From NCBI GenBank assembly GCA_041674705.1, contig JBAYVF010000001.1:124001-188000 (forward strand): a DNA stretch of 64,000 bases. Direction: 5' to 3'. This document shows positions 8,780-17,562 of the stretch, in pieces. Under the pieces are notes generated by a model. That model was not told the DNA's origin. It saw nothing but the letters and a program-made list of their open reading frames with translations, and searched no databases. The stretch is from Aquincolibacterium sp041674705 (GTDB lineage: Bacteria; Omnitrophota; Omnitrophia; Omnitrophales; Aquincolibacteriaceae). Position 1 is the stretch's first letter. Every line of letters begins with the position of its first letter. Position numbers and translations under genes: made by a program.

Positions 8780-9412
8780 ATGGTGTTTAAATTCCTGCTT
8801 CCCAAAGAAACCAGCTTCTTCAATCTTTTTGATAAACAGTCGGATTATGCCGTCCAGGCTGCCACCCATTTTGTGAAAATGGTTGCTGATTATAAAGTGG
8901 ATGAGACCGAGGTCGGGATCATGAAGGAAATCGAACACCTTGGGGATGAAGTAACGCATCAGGTGCTGGATCAGCTCAATGACACCTTCATCACGCCGTT
9001 TGACCGCGAAGATATTCACGATCTGGCGAAGAAAATGGATGATATTGTGGACATGCTTTACACCCTGACCAAGCGTCTTCGTGTTTATAAGATCCTGAGC
9101 ATGGAGCGAAACCTTACGGAATTTGCCCGCGTGATCGAAATGTCCGTCAAAGGCGTTTCGCAGGCCGTTAAAGGCCTCCGGGACATGAAAAACAGCAAGG
9201 AGATCCTCAAGGCCTGCATTGAAGTGAATAATCTCGAGAATCTTGGCGATAAGATGCGCGATGATATGTTAGGCGAACTTTTTGAAAAATATGCCAAAGA
9301 CCCCGTCGCGGTGATCAAGTGGAAAGACATCTATCAGGACGCGGAAACGGTTCTGGATGTTTGCGAGGACGTCGTGCACGTGGTCGAATCCATTCTCGTC
9401 AAACACGCTTAG
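8780..9412 (+). CDS. PhoU-like (DUF47) protein, phosphate transporter partner
   Basis: A 210-residue all-helical protein of the DUF47/TIGR00153 PhoU-like family. These are cytoplasmic partners of Pit phosphate transporters and are nearly always encoded next to them, as here. Motifs include the acidic helix segments HLGDEVTHQ and FDREDIHDLAKKMDDIVD, which in the family bind metal. The start at 8780 is chosen because AAAGGAGGGG lies seven nt upstream; an in-frame start 93 nt earlier has no ribosome-binding site. The next gene starts 13 nt after its stop. Confidence 0.9.
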   Translation: MVFKFLLPKETSFFNLFDKQSDYAVQAATHFVKMVADYKVDETEVGIMKEIEHLGDEVTHQVLDQLNDTFITPFDREDIHDLAKKMDDIVDMLYTLTKRLRVYKILSMERNLTEFARVIEMSVKGVSQAVKGLRDMKNSKEILKACIEVNNLENLGDKMRDDMLGELFEKYAKDPVAVIKWKDIYQDAETVLDVCEDVVHVVESILVKHA

Positions 9413-9425
9413 CGGGGGAGCGATC

Positions 9426-10418
9426 ATGACCACCTGGATCCTTTTTCTTATCCTGCTCGCCCTCACGTTCGATTTTCTGAACGGGTTCCACGATTCCGCG
9501 AATTCCATTGCGACGGTCGTTTCCACCCGCGTTCTTTCTCCACAACATGCGGTGATCTGGGCCGCATTTTTCAACTTTATCGCGTTTCTCTTCTTCGGGC
9601 TCCATGTCGCCAATACGATCGGCAAGGGGATCATTGATATCAACATTGTGGACAGCCAGATCATCTTTGGCGCCCTGATGGGGGCTTGCGCCTGGAATAT
9701 CATCACCTGGTATTTCGGCCTTCCGACCAGTTCTTCTCACGCGTTGATCGGCGGGTTGGTGGGCTCCGCGCTTGTGAAAGCCGGGACAGGATCTTTGGTC
9801 TGGAGCGGCATCATCAAGACGGTCGCTTTTATTTTGATCTCACCAGTGGTCGGGCTCTTCCTAGGCGTGGTTTATGGCGTGATCGTTCACTGGCTTGCCC
9901 GGAAGAGTTCGCCGGCTGGGGTCGATCACTGGTTCCGGAAAGGGCAGTTGGTTTCCGCCGCGCTTTATAGCCTGGGACATGGCGGTAATGACGCGCAGAA
10001 GACCATGGGTATTATCGCGAGCCTTCTTTTCAGCGCGGGGCTTCTCGGAAAAGAATTCCATATTCCTTTCTGGGTCGTGATCTCGTGTCAGGCCGCCATT
10101 GCCATCGGGACGATGTTCGGCGGCTGGAGGATCGTGAAGACCATGGGGCAAAAAGTGGCAAAACTTCGTCCGGTAGACGGTTTTTGCGCAGAAGCAGGAG
10201 CTGCTACGAGCTTGTTCATAGCCTCGGCTTTCGGCATTCCGGTCAGTACGACGCATACGATCACCGGCGCGATCATGGGGGTGGGTTCTTTGAAGCGTAT
10301 GAGCGCGGTCCGATGGGGCGTCGCGGGAAGCATTGTCTGGGCGTGGATCATTACGATCCCGTGCGCGGCGGCGATCTCGGCTATTTCTTACGCTGCGGCC
10401 CGATGGGTTGCCCATTAA
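9426..10418 (+). CDS. PiT-family inorganic phosphate transporter
   Basis: A 330-residue inner-membrane protein with about ten hydrophobic segments. The duplicated PiT signature is present: GFHDSANSIATVVSTRVL near the N-terminus and GGNDAQKTMGI in the second half, followed later by PVSTTHTITGAIMG. It carries phosphate with a metal ion or cation symport. It is co-transcribed with the PhoU-like protein. A start further upstream would overlap the previous gene; the ATG at 9426 is preceded by GGGGGAG. Confidence 0.92.
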   Translation: MTTWILFLILLALTFDFLNGFHDSANSIATVVSTRVLSPQHAVIWAAFFNFIAFLFFGLHVANTIGKGIIDINIVDSQIIFGALMGACAWNIITWYFGLPTSSSHALIGGLVGSALVKAGTGSLVWSGIIKTVAFILISPVVGLFLGVVYGVIVHWLARKSSPAGVDHWFRKGQLVSAALYSLGHGGNDAQKTMGIIASLLFSAGLLGKEFHIPFWVVISCQAAIAIGTMFGGWRIVKTMGQKVAKLRPVDGFCAEAGAATSLFIASAFGIPVSTTHTITGAIMGVGSLKRMSAVRWGVAGSIVWAWIITIPCAAAISAISYAAARWVAH

Positions 10419-10498
10419 AGATTCGAGATTGAGTTAACAGATTATTGTTTGGGATTTATCCTTCCGTAGTGAGATGGCAGTCAAAATCAGAGGTCTTT

Positions 10499-11212
10499 GT
10501 GATTCCAAATTCCGGAAAGCTTCGAAATGTTTTTTCCACGACGCTCCTTTGCGGGATCATCCTGCTTCTGATCCAGGGAATTTGCACTCCCGTGGCAATC
10601 GCTTCTCCGGCTAAAGACGAAGATTTCGGGATCTGGAATGTCTATGATGTTGAGAAAAAACTGAACAAACAATGGAAAATGTGGGCGGGTGAAGAGCTGC
10701 GTTTTCGGGAACATAACGGGATTTATTACACCGAAACCCATGTAGGGACGAACTATCAGCCATCCAAATATCTGGCCCTGGGTGCCTTGTACCTCGAGAA
10801 CCGTGCATCCCGGACCCAAAAGAAGGACGAAATCTGGTATTGGGAATCCGAACCGCGCATTTATATGACGCCGCAGCTTCCGGTCTATGGGTTCCTTCTG
10901 GAAAACCGTAACATGCTGGGATTCCGTTGGCGGCAGGAATCGAAATTTGCGATGGTGTACCGGAACATGACGACCCTCACGTCCCCCTGGAAATGGACGC
11001 AGTTCGAATTTCAGCCTTACACCGCCAATGAAATTTTTCTGGAAACGAACAGGAACGGAATGATTGAAGATCGGTTCTATTCGGGATTCAAAGCCCATTG
11101 GTGGGGGCCATTTTATGGATCGATCTTCTATTTACGCCAATCCAAAAAGAACTCCATCGGAAAATGGACTGCGCTTAATATCCTTGGCACCAGCCTCAAG
11201 ATCGTTTTTTAG
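10499..11212 (+). CDS. DUF2490 family outer-membrane protein
   Basis: A 237-residue predicted beta-barrel of the DUF2490 type. An N-terminal signal peptide (about residues 14-40) ends near AIASPA, and the mature part consists of alternating aromatic strands with the family-like opening DFGIWNVYDVEKKLN and a final C-terminal Phe, typical of outer-membrane barrels. GTG at 10499 is the chosen start because AGAGG lies five nt upstream; a TTG at 10445 would add 18 residues. Function is unknown. It separates the phosphate genes from the second ETF block and is probably independent of both. Confidence 0.7.
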   Translation: MIPNSGKLRNVFSTTLLCGIILLLIQGICTPVAIASPAKDEDFGIWNVYDVEKKLNKQWKMWAGEELRFREHNGIYYTETHVGTNYQPSKYLALGALYLENRASRTQKKDEIWYWESEPRIYMTPQLPVYGFLLENRNMLGFRWRQESKFAMVYRNMTTLTSPWKWTQFEFQPYTANEIFLETNRNGMIEDRFYSGFKAHWWGPFYGSIFYLRQSKKNSIGKWTALNILGTSLKIVF

Positions 11213-11308
11213 CTGTTTTTCACAAGTGATTTTCGAGTTTCTTCAGAGAAATTGTGGTAAAATGCCGCCTCGATTTCAGAATTTCCTCATAAGAGAACTT
11301 ATTTTAAT

Positions 11309-12973
11309 ATGCCAAAATCCGAAATCATTGAAACCGACATTCTGATCGTGGGCGGTGGCGTCGCGGGCCTCGCGACGGCTATCCATCTTGCGGACCTTGC
11401 GGCCGGTTCGGACAAGAAACCCGGTATTCTTGTCCTCGAAAAGGGGAGCTCTATCGGAAGCCACACGCTTTCGGGCGCTGTGATCGATTCCTCCACGCTG
11501 AAGGAACTTCTCCCCGGTGTTGATCCCAAGGATTTCCCTTTCGAATCTCCCGTCAAAAAAGAAGGTGTTTATTTTTTTACTCCCAAGCTTGCCCTCAAAG
11601 CGCCTTTCACGCCGCCTTTTATGGGGAACCACGGGAATTATGTGGTTTCGCTCGGGAAGATGACGCGCTGGCTTGCCGAGATCGCGGAAAAAAAAGGCGT
11701 GCAGGTCTACCCGGGATTCAGTGTTTCGGAAATGCTTTATCAAAATGATCGCGTGATCGGGGCGAAGACGATCGATACCGGCGTGGATAAGCACGGTAAG
11801 CCGATGGAAAATTTTCAGGCCGGAAATGAGATCCATGCCAAGATCACGATCCTGGCGGAAGGGCCCCGCGGCAGTCTGATGAAGGCGCTTTGCGGCAAAT
11901 TGAAATTAGACCGCCAGAGCAACCCGCAGGTCTATTCCACCGGCGTGAAGGAACTCTGGGATCTTCCGGAAGGAACATTCGAGGCCGGACGGATCATGCA
12001 CACATTGGGCTTTCCTTTTTCCTTCAATCACTTCGGAGGCGGCTTTGTTTACGGCCTGAACGGGCGCCAAGTCGTGGTCGGGATCGCGGCAGGGCTGGAT
12101 TACACCGATCCCACATTCGACTCCCATGCGGCGCTTCAGGTTTATAAAAAACATCCTTTTATCGCGAAGATTCTCGAAAAAGGGAAGCTCCTGCGGTATG
12201 GGGCGAAGACCATCCCTGAAGGAGGGCTTTATTCTTTGCCGAAGCTTTATCATGACGGGGTCATGATCGTCGGGGATTCTGCCGGATTCTTAAGCATGCC
12301 GAGCCTGAAAGGCGTTCATCTTGCGATCGAGTCGGGGATGTTGGCCGCGAAGTCCGCATTTGAAGCGCTCAAGAAAAATGATTTTTCGGGAACACAACTC
12401 AGCCTTTACGAAACGCTGTTCCAGAAAAGCGCCACACATAAAACCCTTTCGCGTACGCGCAATTTTCGCGCGGGGTTTGGGCACGGGATGATCCTTGGGG
12501 CTTTTTATTTCGCGACGCAGATCCTCACCGGAGGGCGCGGCATCACGCCGTCGGGAAAGATGAAGACGCATGAAGATGCGGCCTGTTACAAGAAGCTCGC
12601 AGACGTTAAAAAAACATTTTGCGAGAAGTTCGCAAAAGAGCTCGTGTTTGATAAACAGCTGACGTTCGACAAGGTAACGGACGTTTATTTTTCAGGCTCT
12701 AAACACGACGAAGAGCAGCCCTGCCATCTCCGCGTGCTGGATTTCAACCTTTGCCGGGAGACCTGCATTCCAAAATACGGCGGGCCGTGCCAGCATTTCT
12801 GTCCGGCGGAGGTTTACGAGATCGTGACGGATCTGAAGACCGGGAAAAAAGACCTGCATCTTCATCCGGCCAATTGCGTGCATTGTAAGACCTGCGATAT
12901 CAAAGATCCGTTTGGAAACATTGAATGGGCGGTGCCGTACGGCGGCGACGGGCCCGAATACGAGAATCTCTAA
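11309..12973 (+). CDS. Electron transfer flavoprotein:ubiquinone oxidoreductase (second copy)
   Basis: A 554-residue ETF-QO of classical form. It has the FAD motif VGGGVAG (14-20), the internal GDSAGFLSMPSLKGVHLAIESGM-type region near residue 310 that is diagnostic for ETF-QO, and a C-terminal cysteine-rich domain: C482, C486, C494, C498 and C523, C526, C529. It transfers electrons from ETF to the quinone pool at the inner membrane. The next gene, a fused EtfBA, starts two nt after the stop, so the electron donor and acceptor are made together. It is much closer to the mitochondrial/proteobacterial type than the copy at 3954. Confidence 0.92.
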   Translation: MPKSEIIETDILIVGGGVAGLATAIHLADLAAGSDKKPGILVLEKGSSIGSHTLSGAVIDSSTLKELLPGVDPKDFPFESPVKKEGVYFFTPKLALKAPFTPPFMGNHGNYVVSLGKMTRWLAEIAEKKGVQVYPGFSVSEMLYQNDRVIGAKTIDTGVDKHGKPMENFQAGNEIHAKITILAEGPRGSLMKALCGKLKLDRQSNPQVYSTGVKELWDLPEGTFEAGRIMHTLGFPFSFNHFGGGFVYGLNGRQVVVGIAAGLDYTDPTFDSHAALQVYKKHPFIAKILEKGKLLRYGAKTIPEGGLYSLPKLYHDGVMIVGDSAGFLSMPSLKGVHLAIESGMLAAKSAFEALKKNDFSGTQLSLYETLFQKSATHKTLSRTRNFRAGFGHGMILGAFYFATQILTGGRGITPSGKMKTHEDAACYKKLADVKKTFCEKFAKELVFDKQLTFDKVTDVYFSGSKHDEEQPCHLRVLDFNLCRETCIPKYGGPCQHFCPAEVYEIVTDLKTGKKDLHLHPANCVHCKTCDIKDPFGNIEWAVPYGGDGPEYENL

Positions 12974-12974
12974 T

Positions 12975-14942
12975 ATGGGACTCAAAATAATTTGTTTGAT
13001 GAAACAAGTGCCGCTCCCGACCGAGATGCGTATGGGCGCGGACGGGTTGATGGACCGTACCAAGGCGAAATCCTCGATCAATGCGGATTGCACGTTCGGT
13101 CTGGAACAGGGGCTTGAGATCAAAAAGCAGGTGCCGGACGCGGAGCTGATCGTGGTTTCCATGGGGCCGACGAGTTTTGAACAGTCCCTTAAAAAAGCCC
13201 TGGCTATGGGCTATGACCGCGCGGTTCTTCTCTCGGACCGGAAACTGGGAGGATCGGACACCTTTGCCACGGGCTATGCCATTGCCTCGCTTCTCAAAAA
13301 ACTTGGGTTCTCCAAGGAGAGCAAAGACCCCTTCATCATTTTCTCTGGACGCCAAACGACGGACGGGGATACGGCGCATGTGCCTTCCCAGACGGCCGAG
13401 AATCTCGGCATCCCTCAGGCGACTTTCGTCGAAAAAGTAGAGTTCAAGGGAGATCATTTGAAGGTCCGCCGCATCATCGAAGGCGGTTTCCAAGTCCTTA
13501 AAGTGCCGGTCCCATGTCTTATTTCAATCGCTCCCACCGCGACTCCGGCACGCCGGCCGTCCCTGAAAGGCGCCATTCGCGCGAAAAACACCAAGACCGA
13601 GATCTGGACGCTGGATCAGACCGGGGCGGATGCCAGCGTGGTAGGCCTGAGCGGTTCTCCGACGCTTGTCTCAAAAGTGGTGGATATCCAAAAAGACAGG
13701 CCGCCGGTCAATATGATCTCCGGGCATGAACCTAAAGATCTTGCAGCCAGCCTTGTCTCCGAGATCGAAAAGGTCAAAGACGCGATCGGCGGAGGCCACG
13801 GGCAGCATGCCGGAGCCGGCGATGAAAAAAGTGCGGCGGGGGAAAAAGCAAAAACGGATGTGGATTTCCCAAGAGTGGATTTTCGTAATGGCGCGCGGGG
13901 CGTTCTGACCTGGATCGAAATGCTTGGGCAAACACCTTCGCGGTCTTCGCTCGAGATCCTGAACCCTGCCAGGAAACTGGCCGATCAGCTCCAGACCCAG
14001 GTGACCGCGATCGTGACCGGGCATAACCTCAAGGATGTGGCTTCTGAGATCATCGCCTATGGTGCCGACGAGGTCGTGGTGGTGGATGATCCGCGTCTTA
14101 AAGAATACAGGATCCTGCCGGTCGCAGCCGTGATCGCGCAGTGGATCGAACACAAGCGTCCCGAGATCGCGCTTTTTGGAGCTACGACCTCGGGCCGTGA
14201 ACTTGCGCCGAGACTTGCGAGCCGTGTGAGGGCCGGCGTGACCGCCGACTGCACCAGCCTCAAGGTCGGGGAATACGCGCACCGTATGAAGAAAACTGTT
14301 TTTTATCCTGTGCTTGAGTCCATCCGTCCGACTTACGGTGAAAGCAAGCTTGCGACGATCATCGGGTTTTGGTGCCCGCAGATGGCGACCGCGCGTGCCG
14401 GGACTTTTAAAATTTTACCCAAAGATCCAAGCCGGAAGGGAACTGTGCGCGAATTCACGCCTACTTTTAGAGAGAGCGATTTTGCGGTGGAAGTGCTGGA
14501 GGTCAAACGCGAGGCGGGAGGCGGCGATAATCTTTTTGTCGCGGATATTATTATTTCCGGAGGCCGTCCGGCGGGTGATCATGATGATTTCAAATTGATC
14601 AAGGAACTCGCCCAGGCCCTGCAAGATCAGGGGATCAATGCTGATTGGGGCGCGAGCCGTCACGCGGTGGATAACGGTTATGCGCCGTACGCGCGCCAGG
14701 TCGGGCAGACGGGAAAGACCGTCCGGCCGAAGCTCTATATCGCTGTCGCGATCTCAGGGGCCATCCAGCATCTCGCAGGGATGAAAGAATCCGGCAAGAT
14801 CATTGCGATCAACCAGGACCCGCAGGCCGCGATCTTTCGCCATGCGGATTTCGGGATCGTCCGTGATTATCAGGAAGTGCTTCCCGAGCTGATCGCCAGG
14901 GTCAAGGCCGGCTTTACCTTCGGGCTGGCAACGAGCAAATAG
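12975..14942 (+). CDS. Fused electron transfer flavoprotein EtfB-EtfA
   Basis: A single 655-residue chain contains a complete EtfB (residues 1 to about 260; IICLMKQVPLPTEMR start, RQTTDGDTAHVPSQ region) joined to a complete EtfA (from about residue 300). A linker rich in Gly, His, Ala and Lys (around 270-295) joins them. The alpha half carries the classical FAD signature AISGAIQHLAGM and IAINQDPQAAIF. The start at 12975 is two nt after the ETF-QO stop; an upstream in-frame ATG at 12912 would lie inside that gene. It should pass electrons from a dehydrogenase to the ETF-QO upstream. Most bacteria encode the subunits separately. Confidence 0.92.
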   Translation: MGLKIICLMKQVPLPTEMRMGADGLMDRTKAKSSINADCTFGLEQGLEIKKQVPDAELIVVSMGPTSFEQSLKKALAMGYDRAVLLSDRKLGGSDTFATGYAIASLLKKLGFSKESKDPFIIFSGRQTTDGDTAHVPSQTAENLGIPQATFVEKVEFKGDHLKVRRIIEGGFQVLKVPVPCLISIAPTATPARRPSLKGAIRAKNTKTEIWTLDQTGADASVVGLSGSPTLVSKVVDIQKDRPPVNMISGHEPKDLAASLVSEIEKVKDAIGGGHGQHAGAGDEKSAAGEKAKTDVDFPRVDFRNGARGVLTWIEMLGQTPSRSSLEILNPARKLADQLQTQVTAIVTGHNLKDVASEIIAYGADEVVVVDDPRLKEYRILPVAAVIAQWIEHKRPEIALFGATTSGRELAPRLASRVRAGVTADCTSLKVGEYAHRMKKTVFYPVLESIRPTYGESKLATIIGFWCPQMATARAGTFKILPKDPSRKGTVREFTPTFRESDFAVEVLEVKREAGGGDNLFVADIIISGGRPAGDHDDFKLIKELAQALQDQGINADWGASRHAVDNGYAPYARQVGQTGKTVRPKLYIAVAISGAIQHLAGMKESGKIIAINQDPQAAIFRHADFGIVRDYQEVLPELIARVKAGFTFGLATSK

Positions 14943-14953
14943 AAGAGTGTTTC

Positions 14954-14982
14954 TTGACGGGGGGCGTACTTACAATTAAAAT
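14954..14982 (+). promoter_or_regulatory. Sigma-70-type promoter
   Basis: TTGACG (14954-14959), a 17-nt spacer and TAAAAT (14977-14982). Transcription would start near 14989, so the hairpin array at 15006-15088 would lie in the 5' untranslated region of the gene at 15123. Confidence 0.65.
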
Positions 14983-15005
14983 TTTCAAGGAATGGTCGAT
15001 AATCT

Positions 15006-15088
15006 ACCCTGGCTTTGAATTTCTTTTTCTTGAAGGTAGCCAGGGTTGCCCAATTTCAACTTCGTTGAAATGGATAGGTATTGGGACT
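15006..15088 (+). repeat. 42-nt hairpin array A (two units)
   Basis: Unit 1 (15006-15047, 42 nt) has the stem ACCCTGGCT/AGCCAGGGT. Unit 2 (15048-15088, 41 nt) is the conserved type: GCCCAAT at the left, an inner ATTTCAAC/GTTGAAAT hairpin, GGATAGGTA and ATTGGGACT at the right. It lies between the promoter at 14954 and the ATG at 15123. Confidence 0.85.
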
Positions 15089-15122
15089 AGGGCGTCATAA
15101 AAGCTAACAAAAGGGAGGGATT

Positions 15123-15500
15123 ATGTTTAAGAAGATTATCAGTATGACCGTGGTATTGGCCATGTTCATGGCCATCAGCGGCGTGGCTTATGCCGAAGAA
15201 AAGAATGCGGACAAAAGTCTGACCCGTGGCGCGGCATCCTTGCTATTGCCGGGGTGGGGACAATATCTCAATAACGAAATGGACACCAAGAGCGGCAAGT
15301 TCAAGACCGGCGCCATGATCGTCCTCGAGATCGGCGGCATTGTGACGACGATCCTCCTCGGAACACTCGTGGGTTATCCCGTGATCTGGGTCGGTATCGG
15401 GATCCTGATGTTCAACCATATCTGGAGCGCTTCGGATGCTTATCTGAAGGTCCCGGTGGGTCCTGAGGTCGGGATGAAGGGCGAGACGCTCGAGCGTTAA
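15123..15500 (+). CDS. Small exported or membrane protein of unknown function
   Basis: A 125-residue protein with a clear N-terminal signal peptide ending near AYAEE (residues 23-26). It then has an LPGWGQYLNN motif and a central hydrophobic segment (about residues 65-90). The LPGxGQ pattern also occurs in the small membrane protein at 16533 and is typical of DUF5683/TM2-like families, so the three genes here may act together. A strong GGGAGG lies before the ATG. It is read from the promoter at 14954 through hairpin array A and is followed by a terminator at 15526 that lies inside the next gene. Confidence 0.65.
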   Translation: MFKKIISMTVVLAMFMAISGVAYAEEKNADKSLTRGAASLLLPGWGQYLNNEMDTKSGKFKTGAMIVLEIGGIVTTILLGTLVGYPVIWVGIGILMFNHIWSASDAYLKVPVGPEVGMKGETLER

Positions 15501-15504
15501 TGCT

Positions 15505-16536
15505 TTGAAGTCCGTTCTTTCTTTTAAAAAAAGCAGGCCGTGGAAACTCTGCGGCCTGCTTTTTTTATGCTTTCTTTCTTCCGGATTTTCCCTGTCTTCC
15601 TCGAAATCCGAAGGGCGGTCGTTCCCGCTTCCGGGGAATTTTGAGGAAGTTTGGAATGCCACGCTCGCGACGCTCGAGGCCGAAAAGATCCCGCTCGCCA
15701 CAACCGACAAAGCCCGGGGCTATATCCGATCCGTGACATTTCCTTTGTACAAAAAAGAATACAAAGAATGGGCCAAGGCTCCCAGTATTTCTTCGAGTGG
15801 ATTTTGCGCGCTTGAGATCGGTATCGTGGAAAAGGATCCGACCATGACAGTCGTCGGGATCCGGGCTTATTTTAAAAGAAAGACCGGCCTTTCGTCGAAG
15901 GGGTTCCGGAAAACCGATGGGTCGCGTGGAAGGTTCGAAGGGCTCTTGGGGAAAAATATCAATGAACGGCTTGTCGAGGCGAAGTTCCCGGCCCTGAAAA
16001 GCGTGATCCTGGGTTGTGATCTTCACTATGATGACAAGACGGCGCGTTATTTTATTGCCGGTGCCGACGAGTCATCGCTTGCCTATGAGCAAGGGCTTCG
16101 CAACGGAGATGTGCTTTTAAAGATCGCGGGGCAGGACGTGACGCCCGGGAATCTTTTCGGTTTCTTTTTGAATATTCAGGGAGAAGCTCTTAAGAAATTC
16201 ACGATCCTTCGGAAAGAGGGAGAACTGGAGCTGCCGATCAGTATTTTTTTTCTGAATCCCGACGCGCCACATCTCGGATTCCGGGTGGAGCGTAACCCAA
16301 AAAATCTGCGTTTTGTTATCACGGAAGTGCGCGCCGGCTCTCCGGCGGAGCGGGAAGGGTTTTTGCCGAGGGACATTTTGCTCAAACAGAACAACATCCT
16401 GCTCGATAACTGGGAAAACTATTACCGAGCGATCCTGGCCCAAAAAGATGGAGAACCTCAGATCTTCCAGATCGAAAGGCGCGGCAAGCTTCTTGAAAAG
16501 AAGATCATTCCCCCCGGGAATCAAGTCCCTGCATGA
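15505..16536 (+). CDS. Exported protein with two PDZ-like domains
   Basis: A 343-residue protein of unknown specific role. A signal peptide (KKSRPWKLCGLLFLCF) is followed by a domain of about 140 residues without a recognised family. Then come two PDZ-like modules: one around EQGLRNGDVLLKIAGQDVTPG, the other around AGSPAEREGFLPRDILL. PDZ domains bind peptides or C-termini in the periplasm; no protease triad is visible. The only in-frame start before the signal peptide is TTG at 15505, five nt after the previous stop. The sequence encoding the signal peptide is also a perfect intrinsic terminator (15526-15566), which should limit expression. It overlaps the next gene by four nt (ATGA). Confidence 0.7.
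   Translation: MKSVLSFKKSRPWKLCGLLFLCFLSSGFSLSSSKSEGRSFPLPGNFEEVWNATLATLEAEKIPLATTDKARGYIRSVTFPLYKKEYKEWAKAPSISSSGFCALEIGIVEKDPTMTVVGIRAYFKRKTGLSSKGFRKTDGSRGRFEGLLGKNINERLVEAKFPALKSVILGCDLHYDDKTARYFIAGADESSLAYEQGLRNGDVLLKIAGQDVTPGNLFGFFLNIQGEALKKFTILRKEGELELPISIFFLNPDAPHLGFRVERNPKNLRFVITEVRAGSPAEREGFLPRDILLKQNNILLDNWENYYRAILAQKDGEPQIFQIERRGKLLEKKIIPPGNQVPA
15526..15566 (+). terminator. Intrinsic terminator inside the signal-peptide codons of the PDZ gene
   Basis: AGCAGGCCG (15532-15540) pairs perfectly with CGGCCTGCT (15552-15560) around an 11-nt loop, with seven A before and seven T after, so it could work in both directions. It lies 26 nt after the stop of the gene at 15123 and inside codons 8-21 of the next gene. 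Confidence 0.88.
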
Positions 16537-16982
16537 AAGATGCTCGTCTCGCTTTAATTTATTCCATCGTGGCCCCAGGTTTGGGACAGCTCTATCTTGG
16601 AGAGCGCGCCAAGGGGTGGACGCTTTTATGTATGAGCGCTGGAGTGGTCGTGAGCCTGATCATCAGTCATACGGCGATCGCCTTGTTTTTAATGGGAGGC
16701 ATCTATTTGGCCGTGATGATCCCCGCAGCGCGGGACGCTTTTCAGACCGCTTCCGGCCAGTCCCGGACTTTTGTGGCGAATACTGTTCCTTACGTGATCA
16801 TGATGCTTCTCATGATCGGGCCGTTTGCGATCCCCCTTTTATGGCAAAGCGCAAAGTTTTCAAAGACGGCGAAGATCCTCTGGACCGTCGCCGTGATCCT
16901 GATCGCGCTTTTAGGGATCGCGACTCTGACGTTCATGGCTTCGTCCCTGGACAAGTTCATGAAACAGGCCGGGGCCGTTTAG
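16533..16982 (+). CDS. Small multi-spanning membrane protein (DUF5683/TM2-like)
   Basis: A 149-residue protein with four to five hydrophobic segments and an N-terminal APGLGQLYLGERAKGW motif. That motif is typical of TM2/DUF5683-type proteins, in which the G-Q-x-Y turn sits between two membrane helices. It starts inside the stop of the PDZ gene (ATGA), so the two are translationally coupled and may form a complex in the inner membrane. Function is unknown. Confidence 0.65.
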   Translation: MKDARLALIYSIVAPGLGQLYLGERAKGWTLLCMSAGVVVSLIISHTAIALFLMGGIYLAVMIPAARDAFQTASGQSRTFVANTVPYVIMMLLMIGPFAIPLLWQSAKFSKTAKILWTVAVILIALLGIATLTFMASSLDKFMKQAGAV

Positions 16983-17072
16983 CTCGCTTGTTTTGTATCC
17001 GGAGCTTTTCAAAAGAATGATATCGCTTGGGAGGCTCCGTGTTAGAATGCAGAAAATGTTTCAGGAGGATTT

Positions 17073-17561
17073 GTGAATTCTAAGAGAATCGTTTCGCTTT
17101 TTTTGCTCTCTTTTTTGATGATGGGGCCGGGGTGCTACGCGGAAGATCCCCAGGCTCCCCAAGCGGCTTCTGTTTCAACTCCGGTCACGTCTCCGGCGCC
17201 GGGTCTGTGGTCCGATGGCTGGTATCAAGGCGCTTCCGGGTACGATCAGGCGGTCGCGGAGTATAAGCGGACCAACAAACCAATGGTCGTTTATATGAGC
17301 GTCGGGTGGTGCCCTTACTGCCGTAAATTTGAAAAAGAGGTGCTGTCAGCACCCCGGGTGCAGAACATGCTGAAGGACATGATCCGGGTCAATATCAATC
17401 CGGAAGCCGGAAGCCGCGAGAACGCGCTCGCGTTCCAATACGGGATCCGGGGATTTCCGTCTTTTTTTCTTCATCCTCCTCAGCCCGGAGGTGCCGTACA
17501 ACTTGCAACGGGAGTGACCCCCGAGCAGTTCGTCGATTTTTTCAAACAAGTCCTCGGTTAG
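17073..17561 (+). CDS. Exported thioredoxin-like protein
   Basis: A 162-residue thioredoxin-fold protein with a signal peptide; Cys21 could be a lipid anchor. The active site is W79-C80-P81-Y82-C83, and the cis-proline loop is GIRGFPSFF. It should reduce or shuffle disulfides in the periplasm, close to the thioredoxin_7/DsbD-gamma group. GTG at 17073 is supported by CAGGAGGAT just upstream. It ends two nt before the ThiD start. A DsbD-like reductant is encoded at 38979. Confidence 0.85.
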   Translation: MNSKRIVSLFLLSFLMMGPGCYAEDPQAPQAASVSTPVTSPAPGLWSDGWYQGASGYDQAVAEYKRTNKPMVVYMSVGWCPYCRKFEKEVLSAPRVQNMLKDMIRVNINPEAGSRENALAFQYGIRGFPSFFLHPPQPGGAVQLATGVTPEQFVDFFKQVLG

Positions 17562-17562
17562 A

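Noticed and set aside
17400..17562. TPP riboswitch before thiD
   Set aside because: thiD starts two nt after another gene and no THI-box motifs are visible.
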